A stretch of DNA of 64,000 bases from Rhynchopus euleeides (taxonomy: Eukaryota; Euglenozoa; Diplonemea; Diplonemida; Diplonemidae): positions 310,001-374,000 of the forward strand of contig OY723242.1 of the NCBI GenBank assembly GCA_963210315.1. Reading direction: 5' to 3'. Of this stretch, positions 31,199 to 41,081 are shown in pieces. Both the position numbers and the translations under genes were made by a program. The notes under the pieces were generated by a model. The model was not told the origin of the DNA and did no database searches. It saw nothing but the letters and a program-made list of their open reading frames with translations. The first letter of the stretch is position 1. The number at the start of each line of letters is the position of its first letter.

Positions 31199-32387
31199 CC
31201 CCCCCCCCCCCTAGGCATACTTGTCCCCCCATATGGGGAACCCCCTAAATCTGGGGGAAATATGGGGGGTCTCAAAACCCCGCCCCCATATGGGGAAAAA
31301 GGCTGAAAATATGGGGAAAACCCGGTAAAATATGGGGGAATATGGGAGAAATATGGGGCCCATATGGGGGGATATGGGGGTATTCGTGCTGCAACGGGAG
31401 AACATCAAACCACTCAGGCACGCGAAGTGCGCGTCGAAACCGGCCTCATGCCTTGTTGGGGATCCTCCAGGAGTCCGATCCTGGGGAGGTGCGCGCTCGT
31501 TCAGGTGTGGCCAGGTCTGGCCCCCCCCTGGAAGATCCCCCAGGTGGGTCGCACCGACCTCCTGTTCCTCTCCTGCGCCGACACAGCGGCAGCGGAGAGC
31601 GAACGCTTCCCGGTTTGGCGGGGCACCGCAGTGACAGCGGCAGCGATGGTGGACACATACGCACAGACACACATAGCGCGTTCAGGGTTAACAGCTCCTC
31701 ACAACACACACTCTTGTGTTTTTAAGTCCTCACTCTCACACTCGCTGTCCTCCTCCTCTGGTGTGTTTGTGATTGCGAACTGCCCCCTGGGGTCCTTAAT
31801 TAGACAAGGGAATTCACAAGCAGTGCATTCTGGGGTGTCAGGCGCTTCCGCCGCTTTTGACCGCTCCGAGCGCCGAAAAGTCGGAGTCGACGCTCGTCAC
31901 CAGGCAGCTTGACATATTCAAGCTGCATCTGCCGGGTGGAATGAGACCTGTGAAGGCCAGTACAAGGACTGGCTGCAGGACGCAACTGTTCTGCCAGCAA
32001 AGACAGGACTACTGGACAGCATGCTCTGATGACAGCTACTCAGACTTGAAGAAAGTGGCGGTCGGCACTCTCACAGCACCTTTTGTGGTCTGACTCGAGC
32101 ACTTCAGCCGGGCGTTTCCTCTCTGCAGAAAGCGACGAGGTGAGATGGCTCTGCAAGGTGCTAGACGTCCCCTGTCAGTGGCTGACTTCACACCCTGTGA
32201 AAAGCAGAACGAAGAGAACTGTTTGCTGACTGCTTCCACCTGAGGAACCCCTGGGTTTTCCCCCATATATCCCCCATATGGGGGAAATATGGGGGAACAG
32301 GACTTGAAAAACCCCCCATATTCCCCCCATATTTTCCCCATATTTTTGGCCTTCCCCATATGGGGGTACAAGTATGCCTAGGGGGGG
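31199..32387. mobile_element. Element with CCCCATATGGGG-rich inverted termini
   Basis: The left terminus CCCCCCTAGGCATACTTGT and the right terminus ACAAGTATGCCTAGGGGGGG are inverted copies. Each is followed inward by ~110-170 bp of palindromes built on CCCCATATGGGG. The ~870-bp interior has an ORF (plus, about 31390-31730) with no recognised domain. It looks like a non-autonomous or degraded DNA transposon with subterminal palindromes. Its right end overlaps the fold-back element that follows. Confidence 0.6.
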
Positions 32388-33530
32388 TCAAATGGGGGTG
32401 ACAAACACGATTTTTCAAAAAACCGGCGCAGAGGCCCCAAAGCCCCCGTAAACCCTCCAAACCCCCCCAGATCGGTCCGGAAACCCATCGAACCCCACTT
32501 TTCCACCATTCCGGGCACCTCAGGTGCCCGAATTGGGGTACCTAAATTTTGTGCCACCGTTTGGTACCGTACAGTGCCACTGTGTGGGAGGTTGGAAAAG
32601 AAAATGCCCCAACACACCACATCTGAGGGTTGCAATGCATGTTGCTTGCCAACCACGTCATCCGGTGGGTGTCAGGCGCTATGTAGGTGGCATCAGCCAG
32701 GTCTTCGATGTGTTCTGGCTTGTATATGTACCTCCCTGCCTGCGGCACAGGCACTGCCTTTGTCCCCCACACCAGCCACAGAGAGCGTATTGTACTCGGT
32801 CCACGGTTGCTGATTCATTGTGATGCGTTGTATCCTCGAGTGAACGTCACACACTAGTGACACCACCACCCGCCATCCGAGAGCTGTATTGACTTTGCGC
32901 GCTTCCGTTGCATTCACCTCGCCACGCATATTGCACTGTTCAGTACCAGTGCTCTTGGGCCAGGCAAAGTAGACCGCAGCAAGTACCAATTCTGGCACAA
33001 TGGGTACCACGACAGCGCACTTCGTGTGTTCCCGGAATGTACAGCTCGTGTTGCAACAGTCGTTGTCAACACATCCCGGTTGTGGAGCACTGCTGCACAG
33101 GAATCACACGACCATCTGGACTTGTTCCGTACCTACAGGCAGCCTCCCGGTGCATGGTGGCAGGGAGGTACATATACAAGCCAGAACTCATCGAAGACCT
33201 GGCTAATGCCACCTACATAGCGCCTGACACCCACCGGATGACGTGGTTGGCAAGCAACATGCATTGCAACCCTCAGATGTGGTGTGTTGGGGCATTTTCT
33301 TTTCCAACCTCCCACACAGTGGCACTGTCCGGTACCAAACGGTGGCACAAAATTTAGGTACCCCAATTCGGGCACCTGAGGTGCCCGGAATGGTGGAAAA
33401 GTGGGGTTCGATGGGTTTCCGGACCGATCTGGGGGGGTTTGGAGGGTTTACGGGGGCTTTGGGGCCTCTGCGCCGGTTTTTTGAAAAATCGTGTTTGTCC
33501 ACGTAAAAGGGTGGCATTTGACCCCCCCTA
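32381..33530. mobile_element. Fold-back element: ~360-bp inverted arms
   Basis: The left arm 32381-32740 and the right arm 33159-33530 are near-identical inverted copies separated by ~420 bp. The outer ends are TAGGGGGGGTCAAATG and CATTTGACCCCCCCTA. Each arm encodes the same 3' end of an ORF reading outward: RYIYKPE-H/L-IEDLA-D/N-ATY, then TWLASNMHCNPQMWCVGAF and KRWHKI-stop. The spacer has a further protein-like minus frame (LGWRVVVSLVCDVHSRIQRI) in a different frame. The pattern suggests a transposon ORF whose end was inverted and duplicated. The family was not identified. Confidence 0.75.
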
Positions 33531-33744
33531 CCCCCCCCCCCCCGGATCTGGCTTGCTGATTTTTGGTTGAGTCGTCTGATTTTTTCTCGGGGCACCCCGG
33601 TGCGTCCCGACTTGAGTGTGAGGAGGAAGCAATAGAAACCCGCCCAACCCTCTCACCCCCTGCCCACCCCACTCCGAGAGGGCACGGCTGGGGGGGGGGG
33701 GGGGAGCAGTGTAGGTATAATACAGGTCCCCAAAATCTGCATCC

Positions 33745-33819
33745 TGTTTAATACAGTTTAATACAGTTTAATACAGTTTAATACAGGTTTAATACAGTTT
33801 AAGACAGTTTAATACAGGT
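33745..33819. repeat. AGTTTAATAC short tandem repeats, left block
   Basis: Six to seven copies of a 10-11-bp unit AGTTTAATAC. A second block lies at 34699-34754. The pair flanks the broken BED/hAT ORF. Confidence 0.9.
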
Positions 33820-34224
33820 TTTGTACACTATAGTACCCTTGTGTGCAGGTCATGGGGGCAGAGGGGGTGTCGCTTCTTTGGAGAGGGGGCCCGGCCTGGA
33901 AGTAGGGGTTCTCTACAACACGGCTGAAGATGAACCGACACCAGGCGATGTCGATCATTGCCCTCTCGCTGGCTGAGGGCAGGGGAACACCGAGCGCCAT
34001 CCGCTTCGCCGGTCCTGGGCCGTCAGTCCCCGGGGCCTTCCTCTTCGGGGTGGTGGTGCGTCCGTGGCCTTCTGCTTCACGGCCTCGGGGGCCTTCTCGC
34101 AGCCCCGCAGGTGGCTCTTGAGCCGCGATGCGGACTTCCCCGAGGCGCGCAAGCCACAGTGCTTGCACTTCGTCGCCTCGGTGAACTCACCGTGGCTCCA
34201 GCAGGCAGGACGTCCCCCCGACAT
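33809..34224 (-). pseudogene. BED zinc finger / hAT-type transposase 5' fragment, frameshifted
   Basis: From ATG 34224 the frame reads a BED-type finger: CWSHGEFTEATKCKHCG, then SRLKSHLRGC (C-x2-C ... H-x4-C), which in hAT and related transposases binds terminal DNA. Near 34090 the protein-like reading shifts frame (KRKAPGTDGPGPAKRMALGV, then ERAMIDIAWCRFIFSRVVEN and PYF), the stretch that follows BED fingers in hAT transposases. It stops with TAA at 33809, long before any catalytic domain. It is therefore a truncated, frameshifted remnant. An unbroken 94-codon ORF and a 119-codon ORF in the two frames cover the halves. Confidence 0.65.
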
Positions 34225-34243
34225 TTTTCCCAGGTGCAAATTT

Positions 34244-34268
34244 CTCGGGCGCGCTTCGCGCGCCCGAG
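34244..34268. repeat. GC hairpin with TTC loop
   Basis: CTCGGGCGCGC-TTC-GCGCGCCCGAG, 20 bp upstream of the start of the BED fragment. Complement orientation of the GAAG-loop hairpins elsewhere. Confidence 0.8.
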
Positions 34269-34323
34269 ACTACGCGGAGATGGCCACTCGCATACGCTCA
34301 AGGACTTGCGAGACAGGCACACG

Positions 34324-34392
34324 CTACAGGGGGGGTCTGGGGGGCGGAGCCCCCCAGCCGCCGGAGGCCACGGTAGTGAGCATCTGTTCCTT
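34324..34392 (+). repeat. GGGGGGCGGAGCCCCCC hairpin element
   Basis: A full member of the family. Preceded by CAAGGACTTG-CGAGACAGGCACA, a leader also seen (diverged) before the copies at 36668 and 36829. Confidence 0.85.
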
Positions 34393-34698
34393 GCACGTGT
34401 CAACGACTTGCTGCACGAACTTGACAGACAGCTCTTAGACTCAAGGCGGCTCTGCACCGGGGCTGAACATGCTCCCCAGCCAGGAGACCCCATTCCTACT
34501 GGTCCCCAGGGAAATCTCCCCCCGCCCCCGCTAAAAGTGACCCCCCAGGGGGCCCAAACTGCGGGGGGGGGGTCTTTGACCCCCCCCCGACCCCCCTTAG
34601 ATTAGGCCCTGTGATGGATAATCCTCCTGTGTGGGGGTCTGTGTGGTGCCGTACCTGCAGTGACAAACGTACCTTGTACTAAACTCAAAAAGCGCCGA

Positions 34699-34754
34699 GT
34701 TTAATACAGTTTAATACAGTTTAATACAAACGTGTTTAATACAGTTTAATACAG
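34699..34754. repeat. AGTTTAATAC short tandem repeats, right block
   Basis: Five copies of the unit found at 33745-33819. Confidence 0.9.
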
Positions 34755-34759
34755 GGCCT

Positions 34760-35115
34760 GCCTACACTGGGGGGGAGGCGGGGCGCCTCCTTTACACTAC
34801 AGTAGCCTACTGTCATGCAATTTGCTTTATTTTAGTCTACAGACTACACGCTGCTGATAAAGGGGCGCCTTCTTTACACTGTAACCCACCCTGAAGCCCC
34901 GCTTGGTCCAGCGGGGGCAGGGCTGGGCAAGGACAGGGCCCTTCCTCTCTTTGGTTTGCATTCTTTCCTGGAGGCAGGCTGTCCTGTGGATTTTTGACCC
35001 TACAAATCGTACTCTCTTACGCTGTGTGGTCGACATCCTGTCCAGCAACTGTGCGAGGGAGAAGAAACAAATCTGGATGAGGTTATTTGTTGGTGGAAGC
35101 GTCAACGCACCAACT
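34760..35115. other. Intergenic, nothing recognised
   Basis: Includes a short inverted motif GGCGGGGCGCCTCC. No ORF worth annotating. Confidence 0.4.
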
Positions 35116-35203
35116 GGGGGCCTTCGCTCTGTCAAGCTGTGTCAGTTCGTCCCCCTTTGTCGTGAGGCGACTCACGCTTCTGAACTTCTGAGCGAGGACC
35201 CCC
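35116..35203. mobile_element. MITE-like element, GCGAAGGCCCCC family
   Basis: Ends GGGGGCCTTCGCTCTGTCAA and TTCTGAGCGAGGACCCCC, 88 bp. Confidence 0.65.
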
Positions 35204-36480
35204 AATATAGGGTCGCTTTTGCTCCGATTTTTTGAATGGAAGTACACGGTGGACTCCAGCGGCCCTAGCGGGAGTCTGGGAGCGGGAGTCTGAGCGGGTG
35301 TCAAAGACTCCCGCTAGCGGGAGTCTATACTCCCGCTAGGGGGAGTCTGACTCCCCCTAGCGGGAGTCTTTTCACCTATTTTCATCCATTTTTCCCATGA
35401 TATAGTTACAGTCTACTGGCGTGGGGGGTAAAATCATGGTGGAAGAGGGATGGGGAGGGGCTTGTTTTGCTTCTGTCAGTTTCCCCGGACTCTGGACTAC
35501 CTACCTATCCTCCTGGTAGCGGCTACACCTGCGGAGGTGAGCGGTTAGAATTTGAGGTGTCAAAGTGCGGCCATCGCCTGTCGTAGTTGTGTTACACCTT
35601 GGGCAAGACAAGCCATCCTGCAGGCCTCATCTTCTTCGTCAGAACTGTCATCCCCCTCCTGCTGTGCGCGTTGGTCAAGCGTGCTCAAAGTCGCCTCGGA
35701 TGACACGAATGGTGTGAAAGTCGCCCCCAGCGGGATTGGCATTTTGCACAAGCAGAGCGATAATTTGCGGTGTCCTTCGGGGAACCGGAACAGGAAGTAG
35801 GGCGCGCTGATGGGTTCAACGAAGTCCTGTGTGTTGCAGTGCACAAACCCCTTCTGCAGCTGTGTCAACTGTGTGCAAAGAACATACACAGCCAATCTAT
35901 GAGCGTGTCGGGTGTGCAGACACGGACACAGGATGACTTCTCTATACCCGAGGATCCCGTCCTGCGACAGGTGCGCAACCTTCCAAGGCATGCCCGATGC
36001 GGGCCGCTTCTCTTCTGCCATCGCAAGATCTCTCTCGTAAGTTGCGGAGCTGGCGATTGTAACGGCATCTTTCTTGCGATGTCCGTTCTCTGCTTCTTCA
36101 AATTCGTCGTTGTTCTGCAGAGGCACTGCATCTTCTGGAGCCCACCAATGATGGAGACTGTGTACGTAGGCATTGCGCGTTGATCCCTTTTCGGCATGCT
36201 CCATCAACCAGTGAAATATATGCCCTGAGATCCGAGCACGCAAGAAGGGAATCCGGGCTGACTCATCCTTGCATCCCCAGAAGCGCCAGGGGATGTCTGC
36301 ATACCGGAAATGCATGAGGTCTGCAAGGGAGACAAAGAGGTAGCGGAACAAGCCCTTGTAGGTGTGTCCTGTGACAGGCAAGCACGACCTTCCGGAACTG
36401 AGCACCTGTCCCATGCTGCGACACATTCAGTGCAAGGTTTGTACAGGTCTTGTCGAATATTTTTTTGTTGTCTCATCCAG

Positions 36481-37140
36481 CAGGGGTGGAGCTTGAAATA
36501 TGGGGTTGCGGGCTGGATCGGGTCAGATCGGGTCAGCCAATTTTTTCTTATGGGTTCCCCCCCGGTTCGTCTCAGAGATCAGTGCTCGGGCCCAGCCTCC
36601 CGCGAGGTACCGGAACCGATATGCAGCCCCGGGCGCGCAAGGACTTGGTTACAAGACAAACACATGCCGTAGGGGGGGTCTGGGAGGCGGAGCTCCCAGC
36701 CGCCGGAGGCCACGGTAGTGAACATCTGTGACTTGCGGGCGTACGGATTCTGTGTGAGTTGGCTGCGTCCTCCTGAGGATACTGAGATTCCCTGATGTAA
36801 AGGGCTTGGGTACAAGACAGGCACATGCCACAGGGGGGTCTGGGGGGCGGAGCCCCCCAGCCACCGGAGGCCACGGTAGTAAACGTCTGTTGCACGGTAC
36901 GGGTTGGGCAGCTTCATTTGTCCTCTATTGTGACTGTTTGAGGCCTGTGCTCATGTCGCTGGGGTCACTTTGCTCACGAAACGCCTCCTGGTCACCTTGA
37001 GGCCCCAAGGCGAGGAGCCAACTTTTCCGGTTTCCCGAAAATCTATATTTTTTTTCTTTTTACCCCTGACCTGATTTTTTGTGAGGGCCTGCAGAAAATC
37101 AGGTCAGCTGACCCGAAAAAACCCCCAAGCTCCACCCCTG
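36481..37140. mobile_element. hAT-superfamily MITE with 8-bp target duplication
   Basis: Perfect 15-bp terminal inverted repeats CAGGGGTGGAGCTTG (36481-36495) and CAAGCTCCACCCCTG (37126-37140), flanked by the 8-bp direct repeat TCATCCAG (36473-36480 and 37141-37148). CAGGG-type ends and 8-bp duplications are diagnostic of hAT elements. There is no transposase, so it is non-autonomous. It carries two hairpin elements of the GGAG family, and its subterminal regions contain GGGTCAG repeats. Confidence 0.93.
36668..36896 (+). repeat. Two GGGGGGCGGAGCCCCCC hairpin elements inside the hAT MITE
   Basis: Copies at 36668-36731 (core GGGAGGCGGAGCTCCC, compensatory change) and 36829-36896, each preceded by ACAAGACA-A/G-(G)CACATGCC. 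Confidence 0.85.
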
Positions 37141-37380
37141 TCATCCAGTACCCTGATCAGCCGCATGGCGAGCCCCTTGCAGTCATGGAGTGCTGGGGTG
37201 ACGTAGCGGGCATTGGGAAGCACACCTGCCAAGAGGGAGGGGTAGCCAGCCTCTTTCATCTCAGAGAGAGTCAGGTGCGGGTATCGATGCACCTGTTGAT
37301 ACCAGCGTTCTTCTGGGATGTCGCACAGTGAGCATCGGTGCCCTCGCCCCCCGCATCGCCTCATTGTTGCCCACTGCTGA

Positions 37381-37480
37381 TCTATACTCCCGCTAGCGGG
37401 AGTTGGACTCCCCCTAGTTGAGACTCCCGAAAAGGGTTAAACCCGGTAGTGGTACCCTACCCCCGCTGGAGTCCACCGTG
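37381..37480. repeat. Additional right-terminus copy of the 3-kb element
   Basis: TATACTCCCGCTAGCGGGAG ... CCCCGCTGGAGTCCACCGTG, matching 38200-38283 with an extra AAACCCGGTAGTGG. It may be the remains of a nested or earlier insertion. Confidence 0.75.
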
Positions 37481-37629
37481 CAAGGCCGGATCAGCCCACG
37501 GGTGGGTTTGAGGAAGAAATCTGGGGGGGCAAATTTTGCTGCGACTTCCGGTTTCACCCGGCCGAACTCCAGCATCTATCCAGACCCACGGTGCCAAGCC
37601 GTTCGCCCGTGTCGCGATCATTCGCGGCT

Positions 37630-38010
37630 TCAGGCTGCCCCCGACGACACGTTTGTATCCTGCACCTTGCCATACTTCGCCTCCACCTTGTATATGACGG
37701 AGAGCGCCCTCCTTCCGCATCGTTGCGACTTCCCTGACAGCGAACTTATCCATGTCAGGGAAGACATGGCGATGATTGCGTTGGCCACCTGGGTGCTGTG
37801 CTGGTGGAGCTCCTTGCTCAACACCGTTGCTAGGAGCCTTCTAATGGATCCCAGTGTCAGCACACTGCCCCCTTTTTTAACAGGGAAGGCCGTGCAAAAA
37901 TCATGCACAATGTTCGTCGCCTCCGCAGCCTCGGGACTCTCTGCGCTCTTCTTCTTCTTAATCGACTTTGCCGCCGGCTTCGCTGCCGGCTTCGTTGTCG
38001 TCTTCCCCAT
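37630..38010 (-). CDS. Histone-like protein (H2B-like histone fold)
   Basis: 126 residues, ATG 38010, stop TGA. A Lys/Ala-rich tail (res 1-25: TKPAAKPAAKSIKKKKSAES) is followed by ATNIVHDFCTAF and SVLTLGSIRRLLATVLSKEL-HQH, aligning with the H2B loop-2/helix-3/helix-C pattern (IT-x-REIQTAV-x-LLLPGELAKHA). The remaining ~40 residues (RALSVIYKVEAKYGKVQ) do not fit canonical H2B, and helix 1 / loop 1 are shortened. It sits inside the 3-kb inverted-repeat element, between a terminus copy at 37480 and the right terminus at 38104. It may be a captured, diverged histone or a different small basic DNA-binding protein. Confidence 0.5.
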   Translation of the reverse strand: MGKTTTKPAAKPAAKSIKKKKSAESPEAAEATNIVHDFCTAFPVKKGGSVLTLGSIRRLLATVLSKELHQHSTQVANAIIAMSSLTWISSLSGKSQRCGRRALSVIYKVEAKYGKVQDTNVSSGAA

Positions 38011-38283
38011 TTTTGTGAATCAGGTCTGCGAGCTGGGATGGGTGGAAACGTCCGTTTCGTTTGGTGTGGCTGTACTTCAGTGACGAGTGCCACATTGCAT
38101 AGGTATCATGGGAAAAATGAGTGAAAATAGGTGAAAAGACTCCCGCTAGGGGGAGTCAGACTCCCCCTAGCGGGAGTATAGACTCCCGCTAGCGGGAGTC
38201 TATACTCCCGCTAGCGGGAGTTGGACTCCCCCTAGTTGAGACTCCCGAAAAGGGTTACCCTACCCCCGCTGGAGTCCACCGTG

Positions 38284-40765
38284 TAGTGTGCTGTTGAGGC
38301 GGGACAATAAAGAAGGGTGCGAAATCCGAAAAAGATTCGGGTCGTTCCCGGTTAGTTTTTTCCCGTCAAATTTCTCGCCGCCCCGCCACTGCTCTGTGCC
38401 CACACACTTAGCCCCATTCAGTCGAGCTGGTCAGCCGACGAGCCGGGTTGCAGCGAGTGTGAAATGCTCCACTCCCCACTCGCTTCAGAATACGGAGTGC
38501 CAGGCCCATGTCACTGTAACTCGATCGGCGGTTGTCCGCAATCTCGCAACTGCTTCTGTGGGCGAAAAATTAACACGCCGCGCGCTGGGGTTGATTTGGT
38601 ATGAAGAATCAGTGATTTGGGCAGGAACAAAAAGCCGAGGTGCATGCGAGAGCTAGGATACAGCGCAGACCCGTGCTGTCCAAGACGCTCCTATTTTTTT
38701 TTGACGGGGGTGTAGTGGTGGTGGGGGTGATGGTGATGATGAGGTAAGGCCTTCGGTCTCTGTATTACTGGACTGCATCAAGGTGTGGCACCCCCATATC
38801 GCGAGGCACGGCGACACCATTCTTTGCAGGTCAGAGTGAAGGCCACCTCACCAGCACACCCCACGGAATCAGACAATCGTGCGCAAGAGGTTGCGCCGTC
38901 TCTCCATGAATATGAGTTGGAACCTTCTTTCTTCCAGGGCCCATTGCTACCTGTTTGCTTTGATGTGGGTGTGGAGCACCTGTGAACACGAGATAGCTAG
39001 ACACACAGAAAAGGAACAGGGTTGTCGGAAGCTCTCCTACACTTTGACGCACCATAAATGTGCTAAAGAGAAAGTGAGGGCCAGCATTCTTCCCCTCACT
39101 GACTGACGAGCCGGAACCGTAGTGCTGCACGTAAAAAAGTGGATAGCGCATCAGCTCTCGTGCAACGGCCTCTCGTAGACAGCTGCACGATGCAGGTTCG
39201 CTTATCCAACTTTATCAACGACAACGGCTGGTAGTGAGGGGCTCCCACATAACGGGAGGTGAAACTTGTCGTGTGGAGATACAACAACGGTTGAACAACA
39301 GGAGGAAGTGCTTAGTTTTCTTTGCACAGGCACACAATTTTTTTATTGCCATCGGCCGTTCAGCTCCCCCCCCCCCTCATCACCCCCCCTCTACTAATCC
39401 AACGAAAGCAACTTCCTGACTGACAGGGGGTGGGGTGGGGTTCTTCTGCAAACCGACATCAATATTCTGCTCGCGCTTTTCCCTGCATTTCTGGGCGAAG
39501 ACACCATGTCGGCTGCCTCACGGTTCTTCTGGCCGCACCCGGCAGGCGGCAGCGTGCCGGGTGCCGCCTCTTCCGCTTTCTCTCTTTTTTCTCTTTTGGT
39601 TGGCGGTGCTGCCGCTCCTGCGCAAAGCTGCCGTCGTCGGGGGAACACCCCTTCAACGGGAGGGCGGGGTGGGGGTGGGGGCAGGGAAGGAGGGAAGGAG
39701 GGGAGGGGGGTAGGGTGCGTGGGGGGGGGATACAGAAAAGAACAAAGACAAAACATGATTGGAGAGAGGAACTAGAGTCTGTGCCTTTTTGGAGGTGCTA
39801 TTATTTTTTGGCTTTTCAAAAGCTTTACGGGCGGGCAAGCTTTGAAAAGCGAGAGAACGGGATGCGGCGGTGGGATCGGGAACGGGAACGGGAAACCGGC
39901 GGCGTGAGAAACATGATATCTGCTGTCTGCCTGTCTGGTTTGTTTTGTGGCTTGCCGACGACCCCCAGCCTGGCGCCGAAGTCTTTTTGGACACACTCGT
40001 GTCGCTTGTCAGTCTGAACTCACTCACTCGCCGTGCCCCGCACTCACTCGCCTTCACACAGGCGAAAGGGTGTGTGGAAGCAAGCGTCACGCACAACCAA
40101 ACCCGAGTGAGAGAGAGAGAGAGAGATTTATTGACAGCGAAACTTTTTGGGTGCTCGCGATCGACGAAGAAACCCTTCAGAAAATAGTTTCGTTCCCCCG
40201 CAAGCTTGGGGGCCGTAGGAAAGATTTAACCCCCCTGCTGGGCCCTGTTTTGCTTTTGTGTCAAAACTTGTTCCAGAAGAGGTGCAGGAATGGGCGGGGT
40301 GGGCGGGACAGGGAGGGTGGAAGGGCCGGAACTAAACTGAAGGGGAAGAAAACGATTTTTTTGAACGGCCTCTTGTTTCCCTTATCACTTCGGAAGGGCT
40401 TGTCTCGCCTTGGGGCCTCCGTACTGATACCATCCAAAACACAGCGCAGCATTGTGTATAGGAGGAAATACGATACTAGAAAGGACTGGCGTCATCACCT
40501 CTGTCATGTTTCCCTTTCTTCGTGCTCCACCACACCTTCTGTACTTCAGACAACACAAACACACAATAGCCGGTCGTGAGATTTGTGCAGAGGAGTGGTG
40601 GAAGCGGTCAACAAAACATTTTTCTTCGTTCCATTTTTGTGTTTCCATAGCGCCAAGTAAGATATCGACAGAAGGACGTCTAGTACGCGTATTTCCTGAA
40701 TATATTATATCCAGCATCACCTTGCAGAGCCCCTATGCGTGCCACCTATTTGTGAGTCTGTCAGA
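38284..40765. other. Long intergenic region, no gene seen
   Basis: About 2.5 kb with only overlapping low-complexity ORFs. A weak MITE-like pair of ends (AAGGCCTTCGGTCTCTG ... AGAGTGAAGGCCACC) lies at 38746-38845, and a GAGAGAGAGAGA run at 40110-40124. Confidence 0.45.
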
Positions 40766-40922
40766 GGGGGTCTTCGCTGGTCGACAAACTTCGACAAACT
40801 TCGTCGTTCGTCACATAATTAGGAAAACGGCTGTTTCAGGGGGTTTTTCACCGAAGACGGCAGTGTTCTGACGACGACGACAGGGGTCTTCGACAAAAAC
40901 TTCGTCAGCGAAGACCCCCCCC
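40766..40922. mobile_element. MITE-like element, GCGAAGACCCCC family
   Basis: Ends GGGGGTCTTCGCTGGTCGAC and TCGTCAGCGAAGACCCCC, 157 bp, with an internal second GGGGTCTTCGAC end. A partial relative (AATTTTCACC ... GGAAAATGCACCAAAATGC) continues to 41037 and abuts the tandem array. Confidence 0.7.
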
Positions 40923-41081
40923 CCAAAAATGAATTAAAAACCGGTTTTTCGGGGATTCTCGCTGTTCGTCACCTGTCGTCAAATTTCGACAAAATTCGAC
41001 AATTTTCACCTAAACCGACGGAAAATGCACCAAAATGCCCCACCCACAGCCTGGGTCGGCCCAGGGTCTGGACACCACTCC

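Larger units (their letters stand above)
35560..37364 (-). pseudogene. Unidentified ORF broken by a hAT MITE and an in-frame TGA
   Basis: The 5' part (37141-37364) reads CSLCDIPEERWYQQ ... AGYPSLLAGVLPNARY ... LAMRLIRVLD. It is interrupted by the 660-bp MITE at 36481-37140. If the MITE and one 8-bp target copy are discounted, the frame runs on (ETTKKYSTRPVQTLH), meets one TGA at 36427-36429, and continues in the same frame as a 288-codon ORF (ATG 36426, stop TGA 35560). That ORF contains LFRYLFVSLADLMHFRYADI and an acidic DDSSDEEDEA near the end. The start of the ORF on the 37364 side may have been cut by the nearby terminus copy (37381). The family was not recognised; it may be a gene carried by the surrounding element. 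Confidence 0.6.
35245..38283. mobile_element. 3.0-kb element with ~160-180-bp palindrome-rich terminal inverted repeats
   Basis: The left terminus (35245-35405) starts CACGGTGGACTCCAGCGG and runs through repeated CTCCCGCTAGCGGGAGTC blocks to TTTTTCCCATGATA. The right terminus (38104-38283) is its inverted copy, starting TATCATGGGAAAAATGAG and ending GCTGGAGTCCACCGTG. TA flanks both ends (possible 2-bp target duplication). Inside lie the broken 35560-37364 ORF, a further right-terminus copy at 37381-37480 and the histone-like gene at 37630-38010. CAC...GTG ends with subterminal repeats recall EnSpm/CACTA elements, but no transposase was recognised, so the class is open. Confidence 0.6.

Noticed and set aside
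36427-36429. Reading the in-frame TGA of the 35560-37364 ORF as a sense codon
   Set aside because: TGA is the terminal stop in nearly all intact genes of the window, so reassignment is unlikely; the ORF is already broken by the hAT MITE.
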